NCBI GenBank assembly: GCA_009377645.1
Contig: WHTQ01000017.1
Coordinates: 1 to 58,216 of the forward strand
DNA from: Micromonosporaceae bacterium
GTDB lineage: Bacteria > Actinomycetota > Actinomycetes > Mycobacteriales > Micromonosporaceae
Direction of reading: 5' to 3'
Length of the DNA: 58,216 nucleotides
Shown here: one piece after another, positions 21,986-30,205 of the stretch
Layout: the number at the start of each line of letters is the position of its first letter
How positions within the stretch are numbered: the first letter of the stretch is position 1
Position numbers and translations under genes: made by a program
Notes under the pieces: model-generated
The model's input: only the letters and a program-made list of their open reading frames with translations
What the model was told of the DNA's origin: nothing
Database searches by the model: none

Positions 21986-22674
21986 GTGCTCTCCTCGTCC
22001 ACGATCTGCCCGTCCCGCAGCTGCAGCACCTGGTCGGCCAGCCGGGCCACCGCCGGGTCGTGGGTGGCGGCCACCACCGCCATCCCGGTGGTGGCCAGCA
22101 CTCGCAACGCGGCCAGCACCTCGTCGGCGGTGGTGTGGTCCAGCTGCCCGGTCGGTTCGTCGGCCACCAGCAGCACCGGCGGCCCAATCGCGGCGAACCC
22201 GATCGCAGTGCGCTGCTGCTCCCCGCCGGACAGCTGCCGGGGGCGGTGGTCGGCCCGGTCGGCCAGCCCGAGCCGGTCCAGCAGCGCCGGCAGCTGCGGG
22301 TCCCGCGCGCTCAGCCCGCGCAGTGCCGCCCCGAGCTCCAGGTGCTCGCGTACCGTCAGATACTCCAGCAGGTTGTCGGCCGGGCTCTGGTAGAGGAACC
22401 CGAGCCGGGTACGGCGCAGCCGCACCCGGCGGGTCCGGGACAGCCCGGCCACCTCGACCCCGTCGATGGTGATCTGTCCGGAGTCGGGCCGGTCGACACA
22501 GGCCAGCAGCCGCAGCAGCGTCGACTTGCCCGACCCGGACGGGCCGACCAGCGCGGTGATCGACCCCGCCGGCAGCCGCAGGTCGACTCCCCGCAGCGCC
22601 GGCACCATCGACCCGTCCACCCCGTACGTGCGGGTCACCCCCCGGCAGTCCACTGCCGGCTCACGTCGTGTCAC
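21976..22674 (-). CDS. ABC transporter ATP-binding protein (first ATPase of exporter)
   Basis: A 232-aa LolD/MacB-like ATPase. Walker A is GPSGSGKST (about 44-52), Q-loop FLYQSP, signature LSGGEQQR, Walker B LLVADEPTG with a normal QLD D-loop, and H-loop THD. The GTG start overlaps the permease 3' end by 14 nt with GGGGAGG upstream; its own end overlaps the second ATPase by 10 nt. Two different ATPases suggest a heterodimeric nucleotide-binding pair driving one two-domain permease. Confidence 0.94.
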   Translation of the reverse strand: MTRREPAVDCRGVTRTYGVDGSMVPALRGVDLRLPAGSITALVGPSGSGKSTLLRLLACVDRPDSGQITIDGVEVAGLSRTRRVRLRRTRLGFLYQSPADNLLEYLTVREHLELGAALRGLSARDPQLPALLDRLGLADRADHRPRQLSGGEQQRTAIGFAAIGPPVLLVADEPTGQLDHTTADEVLAALRVLATTGMAVVAATHDPAVARLADQVLQLRDGQIVDEESTWH

Positions 22675-25522
22675 GCAGAACCTCCCCGGGGTTGGCGCGG
22701 GTGATGCGGGCGTGGGTGAGCAGGCTGGCTCCGACCGCGATGGCGACCGCCGCCCCGGCCACCACCGCCACCATGTCGGTAGGCAGCGCGAGCAGGGCGT
22801 CCGGGAACCGGCCGGAGTCGAGGTCGAACCCGGATCGCAGGGCGTAGGCGATCCCGACCGCCGCGGCCAACCCGGCCACCAGCCCGCCCGCCACCGGCGC
22901 GCCGACCTCCAGCAGCAGCGCCCACCGGTGCGCGGCCGGGCGCAGCCCGAGCCGGCGCAGCATCACGTACGCGCGGCGGTGCGCGGCGGTCCGGGACTCC
23001 AGGTAGAGCAGCAGCCCGACCGCACCGATCAGGCCGGTGAACACGGACAGCGCGATCAGGTACTGGAAGGTGTAGGTGACCGGCTCGTAGAGCGCCCCGG
23101 CGCGCTGCTGGTCGACGTCGACCACCCGGTCCGGCGCCAGCCCGGCGGCGGCGATCTCGGCCCGGGTCCGGTCCGGGTCGCCCGCCACCCACACCTGCGG
23201 CCAGAACAGGTCGAAGACCTCCCCGCTCAGCGACTGCGCCAGCGCGTCCCGGTGGACCAGCACCATCGGGTACGCGGACTGCGCGCCCGGCATCGGCCGG
23301 GTGTCGGCCACCTCCACCAGGATCGGCTCACCGCGCACGGTCAGGGTGTCCGGGCCGGGTGGGATCCGGCGGGAAGCGATCACGGTCGGGGTGCCGTCGG
23401 CGGTCAGCCGCTCCACCGCGTCGGCCAGGCTGGCCCCGTCGATCCGGGAGTCCCAGAACGCCCCGGTGGGGAACGTGTCCGGGTCCACCCCGAGCACGTC
23501 CACGATCAGCCCACCCAGCCGCTGCTGGTTGAGCCGGACCACCTCGGCCGACCGGCCGGACATCGACTCCGGCACCGGCGGTAGGGGCGGCAGGCCGTCC
23601 AGGTCCCGGCTCAGCTGGTTCCGGTAGGTGAGGACGGTGTCGCTGCCGAGCGAGAACCGCAGCTGCGCGTCGGCGGTGGTGCGGATCGAGTCGGTGGCCG
23701 CGGCGCCGTAGGCCGCCATCGACACCGGCACGGCGGTCGCCGCGGCCAGGATCGCGGTGGTGGTCGCGGCCCGGACCAGCCGCCGCCGGGCCAGCAGCCG
23801 GGCCGGCCCCGGCATCCGGCCCGCCGGCCGGTCCGGCCGCAGCTCAGCTGGACTGTCCGCCCCCAGGTCGGCTCCCGGATCCGCCTTCCGGCCCGGGCCG
23901 GCGGCGCGCAGCCGAGCGGCCGTCAGCCGGGCCGCCAGGATCGCCAGCCCGGCGATCAGCAGGATCGGCGCGACCAGCAGCCGGGCCGGCACGTACGCCA
24001 CCGATCCCACCCCGCCGGCCGTCTCATCGCTGACCTGGTCGGCGGCGAGCAGCAGCCACGCCACCGGCGCCGCCGCCAGCAGCGCCAGCTCCCACGGCAC
24101 CCGGCTCCACCAGTGCGCCCGGTGGGTCACCGGCCGGGCGTCGGTCAGCGCGCGCGCCCCGGAGCTGGCCAGCCGCCCGATCAGCAGCAGCCCGATCAGC
24201 CCGGTCGCGGCGGCGGCCGCCCCCGCCAGCGGCAGCGCCGAGTCTGCCAGCACCCGGCTCGGACCCACCGCCGACACCAGCGCCCAGGCCGCCGCCCAGC
24301 CGGCCGCCGTCCCGGCCAGCACCGCCGGCAGCGCCTCGGCCACCGCCTTCATCCCCAGCGCCGGCGCGCCCACCCCGTGCGCGGCCAGCACGGTCAGCTC
24401 CCGCCGGCGCCGCTGCACCCAGAACACCGCCGCCGCCCCGGCCACCGCCAGCCCGACCAGCGTGCCGGCCGCCGTGATCGGCACCACCGGCGGCAGCAGG
24501 CCGGATCGCACCAGCGCGGCCCGCCGCTCGTACCGGTCCAGGTACGAGGTGAAGTGGCTCTCGTCGAACCGGCTGACCGGGAACAGCTCCGGGTGGTCGT
24601 CGAACAGGAGGTTTCGCAGCTGCGCCAGGTCGTCGGCGAGCCGGGCCGCCTCCGGGGCGGTCAGCTGCGGGTCGGCGACCGCCCACTCGATCACCTGGCT
24701 CACCCGTACGTTGCCGGCCTCCCCCTCGGTCAGCAGGGTCCCGGTGTCGACCAGCGCGGTCGGCAAGATGACCGCGTCCGGGTCGGCCTGCTCGCCGTCG
24801 GTGCCCGCGAACACGAACTCGACGCCGCACCAGTACGGGGTGATCGGCGCGCTGCGCAGGTCGCGGTAGATCGCGGCGACCGGGAGCGTGAACGGCTCGG
24901 GCCCGGGGGCGAAGCCCGGCCCGCCTGCCTCCCACCGGCCCGGCTCCGGGTTCCGGTCGATCAGCGTCAGCTCGTCGCCGACCTGGATGTCCTGCTGCTG
25001 CGCGTACTCGTGCGGCAGCCACAGGCCCTCCCCGACCGGGCCGTCGAGCACCTCGACCTGCTCCTGGGCGCCCTCCCGCGCCAGCAGCGACAGGCCGGTC
25101 AGGTCGGGCAGCGGGAGCGGGCGGTCCACCAGCCCCACGTCGACCTTCGCGTGCTCGGCACTGACCGGTGCGCTCATCCCGGCCACCGGGTGCTCCGCGA
25201 CCACCGCCTGCCGCTGCTGGTAGCGCTCGAGCCCCAGCACCGCGTCCGGGCCGAGCAGGTCCCGGCCGAACCCACCCGAGGGCGGGATCGCCGGGGCGAT
25301 GTCACTGGTCACCTGCGCGCCGGCCAGCCACTGGCAGGTCTCGTCGATCTGCCGGTGCAGGGTGGCGTGCTGGGCGGAGGAGAGGAACAGCGGGGCGGCC
25401 GCCGCCGGCAGCGCGGCCACCAGCGCCGCGGCCAGCAGCGCCACCGCCACCCCGGGCCGGCGCAGCAGCAGCGCCGGACCCCGCCGCCACGGCGTCAGTC
25501 GCAGCAGTCGCAGCAGTCGCAT
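22661..25522 (-). CDS. FtsX-like ABC transporter permease, large extracytoplasmic domain
   Basis: A 953-aa permease. There is an N-terminal TM (about residues 24-45) and a long extracytoplasmic region to about 345. Then come FtsX-domain helices ([20 protein letters not shown] onward), further TMs around 400-540, and a second extracytoplasmic region (about 610-815). A second FtsX block ([20 protein letters not shown] and the C-terminal helices) ends in [13 protein letters not shown], the usual FtsX terminal motif. This two-FtsX layout is typical of actinobacterial MacB/LolE-like exporters. The substrate (peptide, lipid or lipoprotein) cannot be told. Confidence 0.92.
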   Translation of the reverse strand: MRLLRLLRLTPWRRGPALLLRRPGVAVALLAAALVAALPAAAAPLFLSSAQHATLHRQIDETCQWLAGAQVTSDIAPAIPPSGGFGRDLLGPDAVLGLERYQQRQAVVAEHPVAGMSAPVSAEHAKVDVGLVDRPLPLPDLTGLSLLAREGAQEQVEVLDGPVGEGLWLPHEYAQQQDIQVGDELTLIDRNPEPGRWEAGGPGFAPGPEPFTLPVAAIYRDLRSAPITPYWCGVEFVFAGTDGEQADPDAVILPTALVDTGTLLTEGEAGNVRVSQVIEWAVADPQLTAPEAARLADDLAQLRNLLFDDHPELFPVSRFDESHFTSYLDRYERRAALVRSGLLPPVVPITAAGTLVGLAVAGAAAVFWVQRRRRELTVLAAHGVGAPALGMKAVAEALPAVLAGTAAGWAAAWALVSAVGPSRVLADSALPLAGAAAAATGLIGLLLIGRLASSGARALTDARPVTHRAHWWSRVPWELALLAAAPVAWLLLAADQVSDETAGGVGSVAYVPARLLVAPILLIAGLAILAARLTAARLRAAGPGRKADPGADLGADSPAELRPDRPAGRMPGPARLLARRRLVRAATTTAILAAATAVPVSMAAYGAAATDSIRTTADAQLRFSLGSDTVLTYRNQLSRDLDGLPPLPPVPESMSGRSAEVVRLNQQRLGGLIVDVLGVDPDTFPTGAFWDSRIDGASLADAVERLTADGTPTVIASRRIPPGPDTLTVRGEPILVEVADTRPMPGAQSAYPMVLVHRDALAQSLSGEVFDLFWPQVWVAGDPDRTRAEIAAAGLAPDRVVDVDQQRAGALYEPVTYTFQYLIALSVFTGLIGAVGLLLYLESRTAAHRRAYVMLRRLGLRPAAHRWALLLEVGAPVAGGLVAGLAAAVGIAYALRSGFDLDSGRFPDALLALPTDMVAVVAGAAVAIAVGASLLTHARITRANPGEVLRDTT

Positions 25523-25693
25523 GGACGCTTTCGTCTCCTCCCACCCACCCGTACCCGTCAGGGCCCCCGCCCGCGTGATCTTTCTACGAGACGCGCTGGC
25601 CGGGGCGGTGGGTTGTCATGGTCTCGGGCGGCCGGCGGCAGCCGGGTGCCCGGCGACCGCGTACCCGGGGACCTCCCCGGGGCGGCAGGGGGC

Positions 25694-25699
25694 TATTCT
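25694..25699 (+). promoter_or_regulatory. -10 element, leaderless ctaD promoter
   Basis: TATTCT with six bases to the ctaD GTG at 25706; there is no ribosome site at usable distance. Confidence 0.55.
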
Positions 25700-25705
25700 G
25701 CCCCG

Positions 25706-27400
25706 GTGACCACGGTTGCCCCGAAGCCCATCCAGACCCGGCCCTGGCCGGCCGCCCAGCCGGTCAAGGGCTCCGCGGTGGCCCGGATGCTGCGGACCAC
25801 CGACGCGAAGCAGATCGGCATTCTCTACACCGCCACGTCGTTCGTGTTCTTCGTGATCGGTGGCGCGATGGCGCTGCTGATGCGTGCCGAGCTGGCGCAG
25901 CCGGGTCTGCAGGCGGTGTCGCTGGAGCAATACAACCAGCTGTTCACCATGCACGGCACGATCATGCTGCTGCTGTTCGCGACCCCGATCCTGTTCGGGT
26001 TCGCGAACTGCATCGTGCCGATCCAGATCGGGGCGCCGGACGTGGCGTTCCCGCGGCTGAACGCGATCGCGTACTGGCTGTTCGCGTTCGGTGGCACGAT
26101 CGTCCTGCTGGGGTTCGTCACCCCGGGCGGCGCCGCCGACTTCGGCTGGTTCGCATACGCGCCGCTGAACAACGCGATCCACTCCCCGGGGGTGGGGGGG
26201 GACCTGTGGATCATCGGCCTGGTGCTCTCCGGGCTGGGCACGATCCTCGGTGGGGTCAACATGATCACCACAATCGTGACCCTGCGGGCGCCCGGGATGA
26301 CCATGTTCCGGATGCCGATCTTCACCTGGAACATCCTGGTCACCTCGGTGCTAGTGCTGATGGCCTTCCCGATCCTGGCCGCCGCGCTGCTGGCGCTGCT
26401 GTCCGACCGGCTGCTCGGCTCGCACGTGTTCGACCCGGCGACCAACGGGCCGCTGCTGTGGCAGCATCTGTTCTGGTTCTTCGGCCATCCCGAGGTCTAC
26501 ATCGTGGCGCTGCCGTTCTTCGGGATCGTCTCGGAGATCCTGCCGGTCTTCAGCCGCAAGCCGATCTTCGGCTACAAGATGCTGGTGCTGGCGACCCTGT
26601 CGATCGGGGCGCTGTCGATGAGCGTGTGGGCGCACCACATGTTCGCCACCGGCCAGGTGCTGCTGCCGTTCTTCGCGTTCCTGTCGTTCCTGATCGCGGT
26701 GCCGACCGGGATCAAGTTCTTCAACTGGATCGGCACCATGTGGCGGGGACAGCTGACCTTCGAGGCACCGATGCTGTTCTCGATCGGGTTCCTGGTCACG
26801 TTCCTGCTGGGCGGCCTGTCCGGGGTGCTGCTGGCCTCGCCGCCGGTGGACTGGCACGTCTCCGACACCTACTTCGTGGTGGCCCACTTCCACTACGTGC
26901 TGTTCGGCACGATCGTGTTCGCGGTCTACGCCGGGATCTACTTCTGGTTCCCGAAGATGACCGGCCGGATGCTGGACGAGCGGCTCGGCCGGGTCCACTT
27001 CTGGCTGACCATGGTCGGGTTCCACACCACCTTCCTGGTGCAGCACTGGCTGGGCAACCAGGGCTTCCCCCGGCGGTACGGGGACTACCAGCCCGCCGAC
27101 GGGTTCACCACGCTCAACACGGTCTCCACGATCGGGGCGTTCGTGCTCGGGGTCTCCACGCTGCCGTTCCTCTACAACGTGTGGAAGTCCTACAAGACCG
27201 GGCCGCTGGTGACGGTCGACGACCCGTGGGGCCACGGTGCGTCGCTGGAGTGGGCCACCAGCTGCCCGCCGCCGCTGCGCAACTTCGACCGGATGCCGCG
27301 GATCCGCTCCGAGCGGCCGGCCTTCGACGCGAAGTTCCCGCACCTGGCGGTCTCCACCGCCGGACCGCCCGCGGTGGAGTCGCCACCGACCCGCCACTGA
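25706..27400 (+). CDS. ctaD: Cytochrome c oxidase subunit I (aa3-type)
   Basis: A 564-aa heme-copper oxidase subunit with about 12 transmembrane helices. The heme a ligand His83 is in [12 protein letters not shown]. The CuB ligand and Tyr cross-link are in [11 protein letters not shown] (His261, Tyr265), the CuB pair in VWAHHMF, and the heme ligands in [10 protein letters not shown]. The K-channel lysine is in [14 protein letters not shown]. It reduces O2 to water and pumps protons. GTG 25706 is chosen because the reading frame upstream is an antisense shadow of the permease and a -10 lies directly ahead. Subunits II and III are not in the window, so ctaD stands alone here. Confidence 0.97.
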   Translation: MTTVAPKPIQTRPWPAAQPVKGSAVARMLRTTDAKQIGILYTATSFVFFVIGGAMALLMRAELAQPGLQAVSLEQYNQLFTMHGTIMLLLFATPILFGFANCIVPIQIGAPDVAFPRLNAIAYWLFAFGGTIVLLGFVTPGGAADFGWFAYAPLNNAIHSPGVGGDLWIIGLVLSGLGTILGGVNMITTIVTLRAPGMTMFRMPIFTWNILVTSVLVLMAFPILAAALLALLSDRLLGSHVFDPATNGPLLWQHLFWFFGHPEVYIVALPFFGIVSEILPVFSRKPIFGYKMLVLATLSIGALSMSVWAHHMFATGQVLLPFFAFLSFLIAVPTGIKFFNWIGTMWRGQLTFEAPMLFSIGFLVTFLLGGLSGVLLASPPVDWHVSDTYFVVAHFHYVLFGTIVFAVYAGIYFWFPKMTGRMLDERLGRVHFWLTMVGFHTTFLVQHWLGNQGFPRRYGDYQPADGFTTLNTVSTIGAFVLGVSTLPFLYNVWKSYKTGPLVTVDDPWGHGASLEWATSCPPPLRNFDRMPRIRSERPAFDAKFPHLAVSTAGPPAVESPPTRH

Positions 27401-27410
27401 CCTATGAGGT

Positions 27411-27429
27411 CCGCCACGGCCGGTGGCGG
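27411..27429. terminator. Hairpin between converging ctaD and pncA
   Basis: CCGCCAC and GTGGCGG pair as a 7-bp stem with a 5-nt loop in the 29-nt gap between converging genes; suited to end transcripts from either side. Confidence 0.6.
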
Positions 27430-28005
27430 TCAGCTACGGACCACCGGGGTGCCGGTGAGCCGGACCCCGGCGGTGCGGAGCTGGTCCAGCGCCTGGTCGG
27501 TGGTCGGGCGGGCCACCCCGGCGGTCAGGTCCAGCAGCACATTGGCGCCGAACCCCTCGGCGGCGGCGTCCAGCGCCGTCGCGCGTACACAGTGGTCGGT
27601 GGCGATGCCCGCGACCTCGACCGTGTCCACGTCGTGCATCCGCAGCCAGGCCGCCAGCCGGATGCTGCCGGCGCTGCCCTCGAAGCCGGAGTAGGCCGCC
27701 TCGTACTCACCCTTGGCGAAGACCGCCTCGATCCGGTCGGTGTCCAGCTCCGGGTGGAACTCGGCACCGGCCGTGCCGACCCGGCAGTGCGGCGGCCAGC
27801 TGTCCACGAAGTCGGGCGGGTCGCCGAAGTGGCTGCCCGGGTCGATGTGGTAGTCCTTGGTCGCCACCACGTGGTCCCAGCGGTCCGGCCGCTCGCGCAG
27901 CGCCGCCGAGATGCCCGCGGCCACCCCGGCGCCGCCGGTCACCGCCAGCGAGCCCCCCTCGCAGAAGTCGTTCTGCACGTCCACGATGATCAGCGCAGTG
28001 CTCAT
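27430..28005 (-). CDS. pncA: Nicotinamidase / pyrazinamidase
   Basis: A 191-aa isochorismatase-fold amidase. The catalytic triad is Asp9 (LIIVDVQNDF), Lys98 (FAKGEYEAAYSGF) and Cys139 (GIATDHCVRAT). Metal ligands Asp51, His53 and His59 are in KDYHIDPGSHF. It hydrolyses nicotinamide to nicotinate in NAD salvage and would also activate pyrazinamide. ATG 28005 directly abuts the pncB stop (no gap), so the two enzymes, which act in sequence, are co-expressed. Confidence 0.97.
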   Translation of the reverse strand: MSTALIIVDVQNDFCEGGSLAVTGGAGVAAGISAALRERPDRWDHVVATKDYHIDPGSHFGDPPDFVDSWPPHCRVGTAGAEFHPELDTDRIEAVFAKGEYEAAYSGFEGSAGSIRLAAWLRMHDVDTVEVAGIATDHCVRATALDAAAEGFGANVLLDLTAGVARPTTDQALDQLRTAGVRLTGTPVVRS

Positions 28006-29295
28006 CTAACCTCCATTGCGTCCTCCCACGATGGTCACGGGAATGGCGGGGTCGCCGGCGGACAGCTTCAACCCCTCCCAGGGTACGGCGACCAGGCCGT
28101 CCCGCAGGTGGTCCCGGGACTCGAGCAGCGAGGGAAGGTCGCCGGCCGGCTCGCCGGCGCGCAGGTACGCCCGCTGCAGCGCCCGGTCGTGCGGGGCCGG
28201 CTCCGGGGTGCCCTGCGAGACCACCACCTCCTCGGTCGCGGTGCCGGTCGGCTTGTGCCGGCGGACCGCGGTCTTGCGGCCGCCGACGGTGGCCTTGTCC
28301 TCCGACCGCTTCACCACCGGTGCGCCGTCCACCTCCACCAGCTTGTAGACCAGCCCGGCGGTGGGCGCGCCGGAGCCGGTGACCACCGCGGTGCCGGCGC
28401 CGTAGGCGTCGACCGGCTCGGCCGCGAGCGCGGCGATCGCGAACTCGTCCAGGTCCCCGGACACGACGATCCGAGTGTCCACCGCACCGAGCGAGTCGAG
28501 CAGCCCCCGGGACTGCTGCGCCAGCACCGACAGGTCGCCGGAGTCGATCCGGATCGCTCCCAGGCCGGGGCCGGCTACCGCGACCGCCCGCCGGATCCCC
28601 TCGCTGATGTCGTAGGTGTCCACCAGCAGCGTGGTTCCCTTGCCCAGCGCGGCCACCTGGGAGGCGAACGCCGCCGGCTCGCCGTCGTGCAGCAGCGTGA
28701 AGGCGTGCGCGGCGGTGCCGGCGGTGGGGATGCCGTAGCGGCGGCCGGCGGCCAGGTTGGAGGTGGCGGCGAAGCCGGCCAGGTAGGCGGCGCGGGCGGC
28801 GGCGACCGCGGCCTGCTCGTGGGCGCGGCGGGAGCCCATCTCGATGATCGGCCGGCCCCGGGCGGCGGTGACCATCCGGGCCGCCGCGGCGGCGACCGCG
28901 CAGTCGTGGTTCAGGACCGACAGGATCATCGTCTCCAGCACGATGCACTCGGCGAAGCTGCCGGCCACGGTCAGGATCGGTGAGCCGGGGTAGTAGAGCT
29001 CGCCCTCTGCGTACCCCTCGATGTCGCCGGTGAACCGGTAGCCGGACAGCCAGCCGGCGGTGTCACCGTCCACCACCCCGGCCCGGCGCAGGAAGTCGAT
29101 CTCGTCGGCGCCGAACCGGTGCCCGGCCACCGCCTCGACCAGCCGGCCGGTGCCCGCCACCACCCCGTACCGCCGGCCGGCCGGCAGCCGGCGGGCGAAC
29201 ACCTCGAACCCGCAGCGGCGCTCCGCGCTGCCGTCCCGCAGCGCGGCGGTGAGCATGGTCAGCTCGTAGTGGTCGGTCAGCAGCGCCGTGCTCAC
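28006..29295 (-). CDS. pncB: Nicotinate phosphoribosyltransferase
   Basis: A 429-aa protein that opens with the family motif [12 protein letters not shown]. It has the phosphorylation/PRPP region around [10 protein letters not shown], the [16 protein letters not shown] motif and [10 protein letters not shown], and a C-terminal [18 protein letters not shown] segment. It converts nicotinate and PRPP to nicotinate mononucleotide with ATP use, the step after PncA. The GTG start at 29295 follows a TAGGAT -10 by six bases (leaderless). It is transcribed divergently from clpS. Confidence 0.97.
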   Translation of the reverse strand: MSTALLTDHYELTMLTAALRDGSAERRCGFEVFARRLPAGRRYGVVAGTGRLVEAVAGHRFGADEIDFLRRAGVVDGDTAGWLSGYRFTGDIEGYAEGELYYPGSPILTVAGSFAECIVLETMILSVLNHDCAVAAAAARMVTAARGRPIIEMGSRRAHEQAAVAAARAAYLAGFAATSNLAAGRRYGIPTAGTAAHAFTLLHDGEPAAFASQVAALGKGTTLLVDTYDISEGIRRAVAVAGPGLGAIRIDSGDLSVLAQQSRGLLDSLGAVDTRIVVSGDLDEFAIAALAAEPVDAYGAGTAVVTGSGAPTAGLVYKLVEVDGAPVVKRSEDKATVGGRKTAVRRHKPTGTATEEVVVSQGTPEPAPHDRALQRAYLRAGEPAGDLPSLLESRDHLRDGLVAVPWEGLKLSAGDPAIPVTIVGGRNGG

Positions 29296-29301
29296 GACCC
29301 C

Positions 29302-29307
29302 ATCCTA
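29302..29307 (-). promoter_or_regulatory. -10 element, leaderless pncB promoter
   Basis: TAGGAT on the minus strand, six bases before GTG 29295. Confidence 0.55.
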
Positions 29308-29333
29308 TTGGGCAGATTCGGGGGAGACCGTGG

Positions 29334-29339
29334 CATGCT
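29334..29339 (+). promoter_or_regulatory. -10-like element, leaderless clpS promoter
   Basis: CATGCT with seven bases to ATG 29347. The alternative in-frame ATG at 29335 lies inside this element and has GGGGGAGA about seven bases upstream, so both starts deserve testing. Confidence 0.4.
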
Positions 29340-29346
29340 GGGGAGC

Positions 29347-29637
29347 ATGACGGCACCGCAGGTCATTCCGGTCGAGGTCCCGGAGGTGGAGGAGGTTCCG
29401 GAGGTCGACCGGCCGTGGGTGACGATCGTGTGGAACGACCCGGTCAACCTGATGTCGTACGTGACCTGGGTGTTCCAGAAGCTGTTCGGCTACGGCCGGG
29501 AGCAGGCGGAGCGGCTGATGCTGGACGTGCACCACAAGGGCAAGGCGGTGGTGTCCAGCGGGGCCCGGGAGCGGATGGAGTACGACGCCTCCCAGCTGCA
29601 CGGCCACGGCCTGTGGGCCACCGTCGATCAGTCGTAG
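29347..29637 (+). CDS. clpS: ATP-dependent Clp protease adaptor ClpS
   Basis: A 96-aa protein. The ClpS core begins with the conserved [14 protein letters not shown], followed by [20 protein letters not shown] and [20 protein letters not shown]. It binds N-degron substrates and delivers them to ClpA/ClpC-ClpP. The acidic N-terminal 25 residues are the usual flexible extension. The DUF2017 gene follows 2 nt after the stop, a conserved actinobacterial pairing. Confidence 0.96.
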   Translation: MTAPQVIPVEVPEVEEVPEVDRPWVTIVWNDPVNLMSYVTWVFQKLFGYGREQAERLMLDVHHKGKAVVSSGARERMEYDASQLHGHGLWATVDQS

Positions 29638-29639
29638 CC

Positions 29640-30134
29640 ATGTTCCGCCGAGACGGTGAGCACTGCGTGGCCCGGTTCGCCCCGGACGAGGTGAACGTGC
29701 TCCGGAAGGTCGCCGCCGAGGTGGTTGCCCTGCTCACCGACGGTTTCGACCGCAGCGACCCGGTCGTGGACCGGCTGTTCCCGGACGTCTACCCGGAGCA
29801 TCCGGACGACGCCGCGGAGTACCGGCGGTTCACCGAGGGGGAGCTCAAGACCAGCAAGATCGACCAGGCCGGTGCGATCCTCGCCGCGCTGCCGTCGTCG
29901 GGCGGGGGCGAGGTCACGCTCGACGCCGAGTCGGCCGAGGCGTGGCTGCGGGCACTGAACGACGTCCGGCTAGCGCTGGGGGTGCGGCTGGAGATCCAGG
30001 ACGAGACCAGCCTGGAGTCGGAGCTGGACGACGCGGTGCTGCGCGACCCCACCTCGTCCCGGGTGTTCCAGCTGTCGGTGTACGCGTACCTGGGCTACCT
30101 CCAGGAGTCCCTGCTCGACGCCCTAGTGTCCTGA
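29640..30134 (+). CDS. DUF2017 family protein
   Basis: A 164-aa protein beginning MFRRDGEHCVARFAPDEVNV, with LFPDVYPEHPDDAAEYR and RFTEGELKTSKIDQA in the middle, and a helical C-terminus with SVYAYLGYLQESLL. It matches the actinobacterial DUF2017 family, which almost always follows clpS. Function is unknown, but the fixed linkage suggests a role with the Clp adaptor. The start is 2 nt after clpS. Confidence 0.92.
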   Translation: MFRRDGEHCVARFAPDEVNVLRKVAAEVVALLTDGFDRSDPVVDRLFPDVYPEHPDDAAEYRRFTEGELKTSKIDQAGAILAALPSSGGGEVTLDAESAEAWLRALNDVRLALGVRLEIQDETSLESELDDAVLRDPTSSRVFQLSVYAYLGYLQESLLDALVS

Positions 30135-30205
30135 CCCGCCCGGGTGGACCGGGGTTGGCACACTGGGGGCAGCCGTACCCCTCCCACCGGAAGGCCAACC
30201 CTGTC

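Noticed and set aside
24113..25705. In-frame N-terminal extension of ctaD back to 24113
   Set aside because: The extension is antisense to the FtsX permease and has no homology; GTG 25706 fits the family and has a promoter.
25618..28983. A 1121-codon open frame on the plus strand across ctaD, pncA and pncB
   Set aside because: It is a GC-bias shadow: the sequence is Arg/Gly/Ala-rich without domains and overlaps three certain genes in other frames.
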